A DNA stretch of 64,000 nt, taken from contig NZ_AZQN01000003.1 of NCBI RefSeq assembly GCF_000566685.1, forward strand, positions 744,001-808,000. Direction: 5' to 3'. Under the pieces are notes generated by a model. The model was not told the origin of the DNA. It searched no databases and was given only the letters and a program-made list of their open reading frames with translations. Each line of letters opens with the position of its first letter. The first letter of the stretch is position 1. The position numbers and the translations under genes were made by a program. Shown here one piece after another: positions 42,584-52,064 of this stretch. The DNA comes from Dyadobacter tibetensis Y620-1 (GTDB lineage Bacteria; Bacteroidota; Bacteroidia; Cytophagales; Spirosomataceae).

Positions 42584-43954
42584 TTATGCCTCTTCAGTTG
42601 CTTCTTCAGAAGTTTTTTCTTCGGCCTTAACAAGGGCTTCGAATTCACTTACCGAAATGGTTTGCTCGTCGGTATTCACCTGGCTACGAATAGCAGCGAA
42701 AACCTTCGTGTCGAATACCTGATTATATACATTGCCATAGTTGTCGCGTTCTTTATCGGCCAGGTATCCCTGAGCTACCCGGTCGATGGTGTCTTCCATT
42801 CCTTCGTCGTTGCCATAGATGCCAAACTGACCGCGAACCATTTCTTTGGTGAATTCCATGATCTCCGGATATTCAACCTTGATTTCACCAGTTTCGGCAA
42901 CACGGTTTTTGATAAGGCTAAGCTTCAAGGATTTTTTGAAGTCTTCGAACTGCTCTTCGATTTGCTCACGGGTAAATTTCCCTTCGTTAGAGCGCTCCAG
43001 CCAATTTTTAAGGAATTCATCTGGAACATCTATGGCGATCTGGTCGATCAAAGCCAGTTCTATATCCCGCTTGAGAAGTGCCTTGGTCTCGCGCTCGTAG
43101 TTGCCTTGGATAATTTCCATTACCTTCGATTTGAAATCTTCTTCATTTTCAGCCTGACCTGGCCCTAGTACCTGATCAAAAAAGTTTTGATCAATTTCTG
43201 CAGGGGCCATGCGGGTGATGTCGTCAACCAGGAAAGTATAATCCCCAGAAAGGCTATCGATTTCATCTTTCTTCTTACCCGTTACATGTGCAATGGCTGA
43301 AGATTCTTTAAAGGTATTCTGAATATCAAACACGATCGTGTCTTCCTTCTTTACTCCCAGGAATTTTTCCAGAGCCTCCTCCGATACCTGCTTGGTAGGG
43401 ATGGCGGCATGGGTAGAAAATTCAGAAGATTCCTGAGAAAGGGTTCCAAAGATGGTATCTCCATTCTCACTAACTTCTGGGTGAGTAGTGGCGGCAAAGC
43501 GCTCCCGAAGACCATCAATAGTCTTGGTGTACTCCTTGTCGTCTACCTCGATGCTATATTTCTTGATTGCAGGCAGTTCCGAAAGATTCACCTCAAATTC
43601 AGTAGCCAATCCAAGGTCGTAGCTGAAAGTAAGTGTTTCGGGTTTATCCCAGTCTACCTGAGCCGCCTTTTCGGTGTCGGGAATAGGATCTCCTACTACC
43701 GGAAGTTTGTTCTCTCTGATGTAGGTGGTAACGGTTTTGCTTAGAAGTCCATTCACCTCATCCACTAATATACTCTTTCCGTACATGCGTTGTACAACAT
43801 GGGTCGGTACTTTGCCTGGACGGAAACCTTTTAAGGTTACACGCTTGGCGTAATCTTTAATGGTTTTGTCGACCTTAGGTTGGTAATCCTCTTTAGTCAA
43901 TGTGATCTGAAGAGATGCTAATGTAGGCGAACTTTTCTCTAACTGAACTTCCAT
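42584..43954 (-). CDS. tig: Trigger factor
   Basis: 456 residues. Ribosome-bound chaperone for nascent chains. The N-terminal ribosome-binding domain contains VTLKGFRPGKVPTHVVQRMYGK (GFRxGKxP signature, residues ~39-60). The middle PPIase-like domain is divergent, as usual in Bacteroidota. The C-terminal arm domain is helical and ends in an acidic tail (KTSEEATEEA). Minus strand, preceded upstream by tRNA-Leu with its own terminator. Confidence 0.95.
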   Translation of the reverse strand: MEVQLEKSSPTLASLQITLTKEDYQPKVDKTIKDYAKRVTLKGFRPGKVPTHVVQRMYGKSILVDEVNGLLSKTVTTYIRENKLPVVGDPIPDTEKAAQVDWDKPETLTFSYDLGLATEFEVNLSELPAIKKYSIEVDDKEYTKTIDGLRERFAATTHPEVSENGDTIFGTLSQESSEFSTHAAIPTKQVSEEALEKFLGVKKEDTIVFDIQNTFKESSAIAHVTGKKKDEIDSLSGDYTFLVDDITRMAPAEIDQNFFDQVLGPGQAENEEDFKSKVMEIIQGNYERETKALLKRDIELALIDQIAIDVPDEFLKNWLERSNEGKFTREQIEEQFEDFKKSLKLSLIKNRVAETGEIKVEYPEIMEFTKEMVRGQFGIYGNDEGMEDTIDRVAQGYLADKERDNYGNVYNQVFDTKVFAAIRSQVNTDEQTISVSEFEALVKAEEKTSEEATEEA

Positions 43955-44008
43955 GCGAAACTTATATGATGATTATAAAAAGCCAAATATTGATTTGAGT
44001 AAAAACAA

Positions 44009-44041
44009 AAATGCCCTCAAAACTAAGTCCTGAGGGCATTT
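44009..44041 (-). terminator. Terminator of the tRNA-Leu transcript
   Basis: AAATGCCCTCA / TGAGGGCATTT, 11-bp stem and 11-nt loop. On the minus strand it lies 70 bp after the tRNA and is followed by TTGTTTTT. Confidence 0.85.
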
Positions 44042-44110
44042 GACGGGTCTTCGGAGCATTTGTCTGGTTGCCAGATAGGAACCTGACGCCCCGTCACTCC
44101 CTTATTTTTG

Positions 44111-44192
44111 TACGGGCGGAGGGAATCGAACCCCCACGCCTTGCGGCACTAGATCCTAAGTCTAGCACGTCTACCAGTTCCGCCACGCCCGC
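44111..44192 (-). tRNA. tRNA-Leu (anticodon UAG)
   Basis: Minus-strand cloverleaf: acceptor GCGGGCG pairs with CGCCCGT (one G-U), discriminator A. The D arm is GCGGAACTGGTAGAC, the anticodon loop is CTTAGGA inside the GCTAGA/TCTAGT stem, and the long variable arm (GCCGCAAGGC) is as in class II tRNAs. The T arm is GGGGGTTCGATTCCC. The CCA end is not encoded. Confidence 0.96.
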
Positions 44193-44239
44193 TCTTGTAT
44201 TTTCGTCGTATTTAACTGCGTTCGTTAAATTTCCGAGTG

Positions 44240-44272
44240 CAAAGGTAGCTCTTTTAGTTTTAGAATTGCAAA
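44240..44272 (-). promoter_or_regulatory. tRNA-Leu promoter
   Basis: Minus strand: TTTG at 44272-44269, a 21-nt spacer, TACCTTTG at 44247-44240 (both exact consensus). It is 47 bp before the tRNA 5' end. Confidence 0.75.
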
Positions 44273-44366
44273 TGTTTTGAAAAAAAAATTTAAAATAATT
44301 TTAACATGGTCTTAAACTCCCCGAAATTTGTTACTTTAGTAGGGTATACAAACTAATTATTTGCGA

Positions 44367-46655
44367 GTGGAGCAACATGTGGATGCACTGACCATAGATC
44401 TGGAGCAGGAGCGCAAAGATATCTTAAAAAAATATCGTCGATTATTAAGAACCGCCAAGCCTTTTTTAAAGGATAATGATGCCAAATTAATCAAAAAGGC
44501 ATTTAATACCTCTGTGGATGCCCATCAGAACATGAGGCGTCGGTCGGGAGAGCCCTATATTTATCACCCCCTGGCCGTGGCCCAGATCGTCGTAGAGGAG
44601 ATCGGTTTGGGGACCACCGGTATCGTAGCCGCCTTGCTTCACGACGTGGTGGAAGATACCGATATGGGTATTGACGACATCGAACGCATGTTTGGCAAGA
44701 AGGTGGCAAGGATTATCGATGGCCTGACCAAAATCTCCGGCCGCTTCGAACATGGCACTTCCCAGCAGGCAGAAAATTTCCGTAAGATGCTGCTGACCCT
44801 GTCCGACGATGTTCGGGTGATCCTGGTAAAGCTGGCCGACCGCCTTCATAACATGCGCACTCTGGATAGTATGCCCAGGGATAAGCAGCTGAAGATAGCT
44901 TCTGAAACGATCTTTATCTATGCCCCACTGGCTCATAGGTTGGGTCTGTATACCATAAAATCGGAGCTGGAAGAGCTTTATCTTAAATATACAGAGCCTC
45001 ATGAATACAGGGCCATTGCCCGAAAGCTAAGAGAGACCAAAGGAGCCCGGGATCGGTTTATTTCAAAGTTCATGGAGCCTATTACTCAGGATTTGCAAAC
45101 TGCAGGGCTGAACTTTATCATCAAAGGAAGACCCAAGGGCATTTATTCTATCTGGAATAAAATGCGCAAACAGAATAAACCTTTTGAAGAAATCTACGAC
45201 CTTTTCGCTATCCGGATTGTTCTGGAGTCGGCCAAGGAGATAGATCGGGAAAAGGCCATTTGCTGGCAGGCATATTCCATTGTGACAGACCATTATAAGC
45301 CCAACCCTGACCGGCTTAAAGACTTCCTAAGCACGCCTCGTGCCAATGGTTATCAGTCGTTGCATTCGACGGTGATGAGCAAGAGTGGACAATGGGTGGA
45401 GGTACAGATAAGAACCTCCCGTATGGACGAGATTGCCGAAAAGGGCTATGCGGCGCATTGGAAATATAAAGGCAACGATACCAAGGTTAAGGGAAATATC
45501 GAACAATGGATCAATCAGGTTCGAGAAACACTGGAAAATGGTTTTGGAGACAAAACTGCAGCCATTGAGTTCCTTGACGAGTTTCGTAGTAACCTCTTTA
45601 ATGAGGAAGTCTTCGTATTTACCCCTAAAGGAGAGTTAAAGGTATTGCAGAGCGGATCCACGGCCCTGGACTTCGCCTTCGATATACACTCCGAGATTGG
45701 CGCCCACTGTATGGCGGCCAAAGTAGGAGGGATTCTGGTCCCTATCAGCTATGTACTTAATAACGGGGATCAGGTTGAAATTATCACCTCCAGTAAGCAG
45801 AAACCCAATGAAGACTGGCTACGGATCGTGATCACTTCGAAGGCCCGGGCCCGGATCAAAGACTTTCTCAAGGAAGATAATAAGCAGTTTGAGTCGGATG
45901 GCCGGCAGATGGTAGAGAAAAAGCTCAAAATCCTGGGCATTGAGATGACCTCAGAGGTGGTTAATCAGCTGCGAGCCTTTTTTGAGTGTAAAACGACTAC
46001 AGACTTTTTCTATAGAATAGGAAAGGGGTATATACAGCTCGACGAGCTAAAGCGCTTCAAGAAAGACAAGGAGATGAAGGAGCGCAAAGCCGGTGATGGG
46101 GCCGTACATGCTCCGACGAGCGAGCCCAATGACGGAAAGTCGTACAGTAAAATGCTAAAAAACCTCCATGGGGAAAGAGCCGATAGCGACACGCTGCTAA
46201 TAGGCGATGACATGGATAAGATTGATTATAAACTGGCCCCCTGCTGCAATCCCATTGCAGGAGATGACGTTTTTGGTTTTGTAACGGTAAATGAAGGGAT
46301 TAAAATTCATAGGACTACCTGCCCCAATGCGGCCGAACTCATGGCCAAGCACGGTAACCGCATCATCAAGGCCAAATGGGAGTCCAGCAAAAAAGAGGCT
46401 TTCCTGGCCGGACTCTATATTTCGGGTACCGACCGTATGGGGATGATCAACGATATTACCCGAATTATTTCCAACGATCTACATATCAATATGCGTGGAT
46501 TGACCATCGATACCAAGGACGGCGTTTTCAATGGAGAAATTAAGTTATATGTACAGGACAAAAAGCACTTAGACAAGCTGATTGGTAAATTGGAGCATGT
46601 AGAAGGCGTTTATAAGGTCCTTCGCTTTGATGCCAACTTGCTACATGCCAGTTGA
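44367..46655 (+). CDS. Bifunctional (p)ppGpp synthetase/hydrolase (RelA/SpoT family)
   Basis: About 762 residues. No ATG is available near the start; candidates are TTG 44361, GTG 44367 and GTG 44379. I chose GTG 44367, giving VEQHVDALTIDLEQERKDI. The HD hydrolase domain shows RSGEPYIYHPLAVAQIV and LLHDVVEDTDM with intact HD. The synthetase domain shows KGRPKGIYSIWNKM, DLFAIRIVL and RANGYQSLHSTV. TGS (EVFVFTPKGELKVLQSGSTALDFAF), a Cys-rich/zinc-type region (APCCNPIAGDDVFGFV) and an ACT domain at the C-terminus follow. The gene controls the stringent response. It is followed by a Fur-family gene and purA on the same strand. Confidence 0.95.
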   Translation: MEQHVDALTIDLEQERKDILKKYRRLLRTAKPFLKDNDAKLIKKAFNTSVDAHQNMRRRSGEPYIYHPLAVAQIVVEEIGLGTTGIVAALLHDVVEDTDMGIDDIERMFGKKVARIIDGLTKISGRFEHGTSQQAENFRKMLLTLSDDVRVILVKLADRLHNMRTLDSMPRDKQLKIASETIFIYAPLAHRLGLYTIKSELEELYLKYTEPHEYRAIARKLRETKGARDRFISKFMEPITQDLQTAGLNFIIKGRPKGIYSIWNKMRKQNKPFEEIYDLFAIRIVLESAKEIDREKAICWQAYSIVTDHYKPNPDRLKDFLSTPRANGYQSLHSTVMSKSGQWVEVQIRTSRMDEIAEKGYAAHWKYKGNDTKVKGNIEQWINQVRETLENGFGDKTAAIEFLDEFRSNLFNEEVFVFTPKGELKVLQSGSTALDFAFDIHSEIGAHCMAAKVGGILVPISYVLNNGDQVEIITSSKQKPNEDWLRIVITSKARARIKDFLKEDNKQFESDGRQMVEKKLKILGIEMTSEVVNQLRAFFECKTTTDFFYRIGKGYIQLDELKRFKKDKEMKERKAGDGAVHAPTSEPNDGKSYSKMLKNLHGERADSDTLLIGDDMDKIDYKLAPCCNPIAGDDVFGFVTVNEGIKIHRTTCPNAAELMAKHGNRIIKAKWESSKKEAFLAGLYISGTDRMGMINDITRIISNDLHINMRGLTIDTKDGVFNGEIKLYVQDKKHLDKLIGKLEHVEGVYKVLRFDANLLHAS

Positions 46656-46766
46656 GAATTGAACCAATTAAGGGGGGTGTTGTTTAAGAAATTAAGATTA
46701 ATCGATTCAATTAGACCAAGATTTAACCAAAAAAGCACGTAATTTGTGCGTGATTTTGAAAGAATT

Positions 46767-47258
46767 ATGCCACAAGCAAGTAAACCAAATTTTGAAGCCG
46801 CAAAAAAAATATTGACGGCCTACCTGGAAAACAAGGGTCTTAGGAAAACTCCTGAACGCTTCGCCATCCTGGAAGAAATTTACACCCGGGAAGATCATTT
46901 TGATGTAGATGAGCTCTATATCAGTATGAAAAATAAAAAATACCGGGTGAGCCGGGCCACTGTATACAACACTTTAGACGTGCTGGTAGACTGCGATCTG
47001 GTAACCAAACATCAGTTTGGCAAGAATCTGGCACAGTTCGAAAAGTCGTATGGTAATAAGCAACACGATCATTTGATCTGTACCGACTGCCATAAAGTGA
47101 TGGAATTTTGTGACCCGCGGATTCAGTCCATACAAAATATGGTGGGAGAGATGCTCAACTTTACAGTGATGCACCATTCTCTGATCTTTTATGGTAACTG
47201 CACCCGGGAAAATTGTGAAAACCGGAATGAGACAGACAAAGCACCCCTGATCATATAA
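46767..47258 (+). CDS. Fur-family transcriptional regulator
   Basis: 163 residues from the ATG at 46767 ([16 protein letters not shown]); an upstream GTG frame is less likely. Winged helix: [28 protein letters not shown] and [18 protein letters not shown]. Metal-binding region: [20 protein letters not shown] with CxxC, and NCTRENCEN near the end. It resembles the main Fur/PerR branch of Bacteroidota and differs from the short regulator near the TonB gene. Placed between rel and purA, an arrangement I associate with Cytophagales. Specific metal not readable. Confidence 0.88.
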   Translation: MPQASKPNFEAAKKILTAYLENKGLRKTPERFAILEEIYTREDHFDVDELYISMKNKKYRVSRATVYNTLDVLVDCDLVTKHQFGKNLAQFEKSYGNKQHDHLICTDCHKVMEFCDPRIQSIQNMVGEMLNFTVMHHSLIFYGNCTRENCENRNETDKAPLII

Positions 47259-47327
47259 AAAGGGCTGTGGAGAAGTACTATCCCGATAAGGCGTTTAGAA
47301 AAATAGTTATTAGTAACCGAATATTGA

Positions 47328-48623
47328 ATGAAAGTTGACGTATTGCTAGGTCTCCAATGGGGAGATGAGGGTAAAGGAAAAATTGTAGATGTTCTGGCTC
47401 CTCAGTATGAGGTGGTCGCTCGTTTTCAGGGCGGGCCCAACGCCGGACATACCCTGGAATTTGACGGTATCAAACATGTCTTGCATCAGATCCCTTCTGG
47501 AATTTTTAGAAGCGATATTCAGAATATCATCGGAAACGGTGTAGTGCTCGACCCTATTGTTTTCAAAAGAGAGGTGGAGAACCTGGCTCAATATAACTTG
47601 AAACTTACGGAGAATCTATTTGTTTCTAAGAAAGCCTCTATCATACTTCCTACTCATGCCCTGCTTGACGCGGCCTATGAGCAGTCGAAAGGCGATTCTA
47701 AGATCGGTTCTACCCTCCGTGGTATCGGTCCTACCTATCAGGATAAGATAGCTCGGCTGGGTCTTCGGGTAGGGGATGTGTTGTCGCCCAACTTCTCTGA
47801 TAAATATAAAAAATTAGTTGATGCCCATAAGGTGATCCTGGACTTCTATAAGTTCGATTATACGGAGAAACTTGCTGAAGCAGAAGCTAAATTCTTGGAC
47901 TCTATTGAATTCCTGAAGCAATTCACTTTAGTTGATTCGGAGTATGTAATCAATCAGGCACTTACTGATAATAAAACGGTACTCGCTGAAGGAGCACAAG
48001 GCTCACTACTTGACATCGATTTCGGCTCCTATCCGTTTGTAACGAGCTCTACGACCATGGCAGCGGGAGCTTGCACAGGTCTGGGTATCGCTCCAAGCCA
48101 GGTGGGTGAAGTATTTGGAATATTTAAGGCTTATTGTACACGTGTGGGCAGCGGTCCTTTCCCTACCGAATTGATGGATGAAACTGGCGAGAAAATCCGC
48201 CAGGAAGGCCGTGAGTTTGGCGCTACAACCGGTCGCCCCCGTCGCTGTGGATGGCTCGACCTTCCTGCACTTAAATATGCCATTATGATCAATGGGGTTA
48301 CCCAACTCATTATGATGAAGGTGGATGTGCTCAATGCATTCGATACCATTCGCGTATGCACGGAGTATCGTCTTCCTGATGGGTCGCTTTCCTCACAGCT
48401 TCCTTATGACCTTTGTGATAATGAAGTGGAGCCCGTATACCGCGATTTCCCGGGATGGGAGCAGTCGTTGGAGGGGATTCGTGACTTCGATGGTATTCCT
48501 GAAGCACTGTCCAACTATATTCAATATCTTGAAGAGGAGCTTCAGTTACCAATACGTTTCGTATCTACAGGTCCCGACCGTGAGGCGTTGATTAGCCGGC
48601 AGATAGCCGCTACTACAAAATAA
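47328..48623 (+). CDS. purA: Adenylosuccinate synthetase
   Basis: 431 residues, the expected length. Joins IMP and aspartate with GTP to give adenylosuccinate, on the way to AMP. The start VDVLLGLQWGDEGKGKIVD holds the P-loop and catalytic Asp (in WGDEGKG), then GGPNAGHTLEFDG, GIGPTYQDK, LAEGAQGSLLDIDFGSYPFVTSS, and the C-terminal FVSTGPDREAL. Its proximity to rel is notable because PurA is a (p)ppGpp-inhibited enzyme in other bacteria. It ends at a strong terminator shared with the helicase gene. Confidence 0.98.
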   Translation: MKVDVLLGLQWGDEGKGKIVDVLAPQYEVVARFQGGPNAGHTLEFDGIKHVLHQIPSGIFRSDIQNIIGNGVVLDPIVFKREVENLAQYNLKLTENLFVSKKASIILPTHALLDAAYEQSKGDSKIGSTLRGIGPTYQDKIARLGLRVGDVLSPNFSDKYKKLVDAHKVILDFYKFDYTEKLAEAEAKFLDSIEFLKQFTLVDSEYVINQALTDNKTVLAEGAQGSLLDIDFGSYPFVTSSTTMAAGACTGLGIAPSQVGEVFGIFKAYCTRVGSGPFPTELMDETGEKIRQEGREFGATTGRPRRCGWLDLPALKYAIMINGVTQLIMMKVDVLNAFDTIRVCTEYRLPDGSLSSQLPYDLCDNEVEPVYRDFPGWEQSLEGIRDFDGIPEALSNYIQYLEEELQLPIRFVSTGPDREALISRQIAATTK

Positions 48624-48660
48624 TAAGAAATACGGGACATGCTTTTGTCCTTAAATACTG

Positions 48661-48696
48661 AGACAGGGTCTGCTTTTTTTAAGGCAGACCCTGTCT
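48661..48696. terminator. Bidirectional terminator
   Basis: AGACAGGGTCTGC / GCAGACCCTGTCT, 13-bp stem with a T-rich 10-nt loop, between purA (+) and the SNF2 helicase (-). Confidence 0.85.
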
Positions 48697-48715
48697 ATTT
48701 TAGGAGGTATATCTT

Positions 48716-51652
48716 CTATGCCAGTAGATTGAGTACATCGTCTTTACTTAATGACTTCATAAAGCCATCTTCACTGGTAATAAGCCCATCGGCAAGTTGC
48801 TTTTTGGAACGCTGCAGGGCCAAAATCTTTTCCTCGACCGTGTTTTTTGTAATGAATTTATAGGTAAAAACAGTACGGTCCTGGCCAATGCGATGGGCCC
48901 TGTCTACTGCTTGAGCCTCAATAGCAGGGTTCCACCAAGGATCCAAAAGGAATACATAGTCGGCGGCAGTAAGATTAAGTCCTAGTCCCCCTGCTTTTAG
49001 TGAAATTAAAAAAACCTTCAATTCTGGCTCTTGCTGGAATCTCTCCACTTCCGCCTGCCGGTCCTTTGTAGAGCCATCCAGATATGCATAATGTATCCCG
49101 GCCTTGTCCAGGTATTCCCGGAAGATGGCCAAATGCTTAATATATTGGCTAAATATCAGGATCTTATGGTCCTCGCTGATTACCGTCTCTATTTTGTGCA
49201 CTACATCCTCAAATTTCCCGGATCCATCCGGATAGTCAGCCTGAACCATGCGGGGATGGTTGGCTAATTGCCGAAGCTGGCTGAGGCCCTGCAATACGGT
49301 CAGCTGCGACTTGGCGAATCCCTCCTTTTCGATACTCTCTAAAATCTGATTTCGATAATATGTTTTAGCTTCTTCATAGGCCTTTTCCTGCTCCTGGCTC
49401 ATCTCTGAATAGGTGATATGTTCTACCTTTTCTGGTAAGTCGGTGGCTACTTGACTCTTATTGCGGCGGAGAATAAAAGGTTTGATTAAGTTGAATAAGC
49501 GACGCGACTTCTCTTCGTCATTTTTCTTTTCTATAGGAATCTGAAATTCGTCGCGGAAGTAATGCTGGGTACCCAATAGGCCTGGGTTGACAAATGACAT
49601 CTGCGACCAAAGATCCATGGTGCTATTTTCTATCGGGGTGCCGGTAAGAATGAGACGATGGGCACTTTGCAACTTTTTGACGGCTTTGCTGATAATGGAT
49701 GAAGGGTTTTTGATTGCCTGAGACTCGTCAAGAATGATATAGTTGAAGCGGAAGGTCTTGAGCATATCTATATCCAGCCGAACGATTCCGTAGGAGGTAA
49801 TCACCAGATCATAATCCTGAAAAAGGTGAGTGTCTTTCTCCCGATAAGTGCCCGTATAATGCAGAACCTTTAGATCGGGCGTGAAGCGGGATGCTTCTAG
49901 CGACCAGTTGTACAGTAGAGAGGTGGGCATCACCAGCAGGGAGGGTTCGGTAATACCGGCTTCCTTCTGTGACTGTAGCAGGGCGAGGGTCTGAACGGTC
50001 TTACCCAGGCCCATATCGTCGGCCAGGCAGCCGCCCAAACGATATTGATTCAGGAAGTTCATCCAGTCGTAGCCCGCTTTCTGGTAGGGACGTAGGGTAC
50101 CCTGGAAGCGTTCAGGGGTGGGGTGAGGTGTTATTTGGTCAAAATGTCTCAGCCCTTCCAACCTTCTGCTCATCACGGTCGTAGCCAGATTTTCATTAGA
50201 AAGCTCCTGTACCAAGGCCATATGATGCATTTTTAGACGGATACCCTGCTGTTCGTTTCCATTTTCGGAAAAGGAAAAGAGTTCAGAATATTTGGTGAAC
50301 CACCAATCGGGGATTACAGCAATCTCTCCGTTTGGTAAAGTAAACTCGTGTTTTTGCTTCAGAATATATTTGCGCAGGTCGATAAATGGGATTTCAAACT
50401 CTCCAAACCTTACCTTGGCATGGATATCAAACCAATCACGATTTTCTTGTATGGAGATATCCAGAGAAGAATACCCCAAGAAATAGCGTTTGCTATCGGC
50501 TGTGTTTTGTTTGATGGTGTACCGCCGATCATTCAGAGTAGATAGGTTTTGCTGCAGCCAACCAAAAGCCTTGGTTTTGGCTAGTTTTGCCTTGCCGTGT
50601 TTCAAAGGAAGCTCAAGTGCTAAGAGCTGATTTAAATTTTCCTTTTCTACCTTCAGATCCCTTTTTATCTTGTGGAAGGTATAGTCATCACCAATTTTCT
50701 CCAGGTACACGCTATTAGGATGATCGAAGTCGTCTATGGGGAAGTGGTAGCTACCATATCGAAAGCTCAATTCCATCACCACCTCGTGGTCGGTGCTGGA
50801 GTCGTCTATGTCCTCGTCGCCAAAGAGGCTGGGGGCTAGCTGCTTGGCAGGGGCCAGATCGGAGATCGTAAGCGTTGGGCGGGGAGTGGGCTCTATTTGC
50901 CGAATCTCAAAACCCCGGGCAACCACGTTATAGGAGGCGATCAGCGGGCTAACAAACTTTTTATAATACTGATCTTCTACACTTCGCGGGATGGCAATAA
51001 ATTTCTTATTGAGAAATGGCTTTATTTTTTTTCCGTCTACTTCTCCTTCGAAATGGTAGAGGTGACCATCTACCTCCATCCAAGCCGATTCCTCGCAGAG
51101 AATCATGGCGTTTTTGTATTGGAAATCTAATTTCTCACCCTTGTGCAGCATTCCAGGGAAATAATGGGTGTTGTCCTCGTTGCGTACGAAATGAAATCGC
51201 ACCTTAACGGGCTCTTCTTCCCAGATCACTTCTTTCCACATAGGATCTCCATCGCTTCCCATAATGAAGAGAGCCTTGCCTTTGAGTCGTTCCAAAATTG
51301 CCTTTTTCTTTTTGTCCAGACTTTCGGCAATGGCTTCCTGAAGTCCCTTGTCACCTTTATGTGGGTCATAGACTTTCAAGAAAAAATCCAGAGCCGATAG
51401 CTTTTTTGGATTGAATTTCTTGAGGATATAGTCTTGCTGTATGTCATCGATGAGCTTGACCAGTTCGTAATCGGCCGTGTCAATCCCTGATTTAAATTCC
51501 TGAACATTCTTCGATGAAATATTCTGAACCTGATAAGTATACTGCCCCTGATCATTGAGCTGTACTACAAATGACTCGAAGATATATCCCAGATACTCAT
51601 GACTCAGGATGGCATATATGATTTTAAAAGGTTTATTAGGAGCTACTTTCAT
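48716..51652 (-). CDS. SNF2-family DEAD/DEAH-type helicase
   Basis: 978 residues. The C-terminal half has the two RecA lobes of a Swi2/Snf2 ATPase. Q-motif region is LRPYQKAGYDWM. Walker A is LADDMGLGKTVQTLALL at about residue 540, with the family's DESQ box at about 642, LTGTPIENS, and motifs V/VI SLKAGGLGLNLTAADYVFLLDPWWNPAIEAQAVDRAHRIGQDR. The N-terminal ~480 residues are a Bacteroidota-type extension of unknown fold, without SWIM zinc-finger cysteines that I can see. Such proteins are bacterial homologues of chromatin remodellers; their role, possibly in transcription or DNA repair, is not settled. Confidence 0.93.
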   Translation of the reverse strand: MKVAPNKPFKIIYAILSHEYLGYIFESFVVQLNDQGQYTYQVQNISSKNVQEFKSGIDTADYELVKLIDDIQQDYILKKFNPKKLSALDFFLKVYDPHKGDKGLQEAIAESLDKKKKAILERLKGKALFIMGSDGDPMWKEVIWEEEPVKVRFHFVRNEDNTHYFPGMLHKGEKLDFQYKNAMILCEESAWMEVDGHLYHFEGEVDGKKIKPFLNKKFIAIPRSVEDQYYKKFVSPLIASYNVVARGFEIRQIEPTPRPTLTISDLAPAKQLAPSLFGDEDIDDSSTDHEVVMELSFRYGSYHFPIDDFDHPNSVYLEKIGDDYTFHKIKRDLKVEKENLNQLLALELPLKHGKAKLAKTKAFGWLQQNLSTLNDRRYTIKQNTADSKRYFLGYSSLDISIQENRDWFDIHAKVRFGEFEIPFIDLRKYILKQKHEFTLPNGEIAVIPDWWFTKYSELFSFSENGNEQQGIRLKMHHMALVQELSNENLATTVMSRRLEGLRHFDQITPHPTPERFQGTLRPYQKAGYDWMNFLNQYRLGGCLADDMGLGKTVQTLALLQSQKEAGITEPSLLVMPTSLLYNWSLEASRFTPDLKVLHYTGTYREKDTHLFQDYDLVITSYGIVRLDIDMLKTFRFNYIILDESQAIKNPSSIISKAVKKLQSAHRLILTGTPIENSTMDLWSQMSFVNPGLLGTQHYFRDEFQIPIEKKNDEEKSRRLFNLIKPFILRRNKSQVATDLPEKVEHITYSEMSQEQEKAYEEAKTYYRNQILESIEKEGFAKSQLTVLQGLSQLRQLANHPRMVQADYPDGSGKFEDVVHKIETVISEDHKILIFSQYIKHLAIFREYLDKAGIHYAYLDGSTKDRQAEVERFQQEPELKVFLISLKAGGLGLNLTAADYVFLLDPWWNPAIEAQAVDRAHRIGQDRTVFTYKFITKNTVEEKILALQRSKKQLADGLITSEDGFMKSLSKDDVLNLLA

Positions 51653-51995
51653 TTTTCAGGATATGAAATCGGTGGTGGGTAGCTCCAAAGAGAACATACC
51701 CCATGGCTATGTTTTAGGATAACTTCAAATATATAATAATGAAGTCTTAAAAAAAAGGGGAGAAGCTGTTTGGTAATGGCCGTTATTCCGTGCTAGAGAA
51801 TAGTATTTATCCTAATTAGCTTATAGGTTATCGGGATGGCCACAGGCAATTGCTGAAGTTATGGCAATTTGGTCCCAGGCTATGGGGTCGTTTTCTTAGC
51901 AGGTAGGAAGAGAATTAATCGATTTCCAGCCGAACTGAGGTGAAATTTGTATTTCAGATACATAGCTAGGGTGTTGTTGGGTATAAATTAAAAAT
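51653..51995. other. Intergenic region, no gene seen
   Basis: About 340 bp between the helicase start and the terminator of the vWA protein gene. I see no open frame of note, no RNA gene and no repeat. It presumably contains the helicase promoter, but no clear TTTG/TAnnTTTG pair was found. Confidence 0.5.
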
Positions 51996-52033
51996 GCTCC
52001 CCTTTCAGAAAATGAACTTTCTGAAAGGGGAGC
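51996..52033 (-). terminator. Terminator of the vWA surface-protein gene
   Basis: GCTCCCCTTTCAGAAA and its exact complement, 16-bp stem with a 6-nt loop. On the minus strand it is followed by ATTTTTAATTT, 32 bp past the stop codon. Confidence 0.92.
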
Positions 52034-52064
52034 AAAAGTTAACTAGATTGGAGCTAAAGAAATC

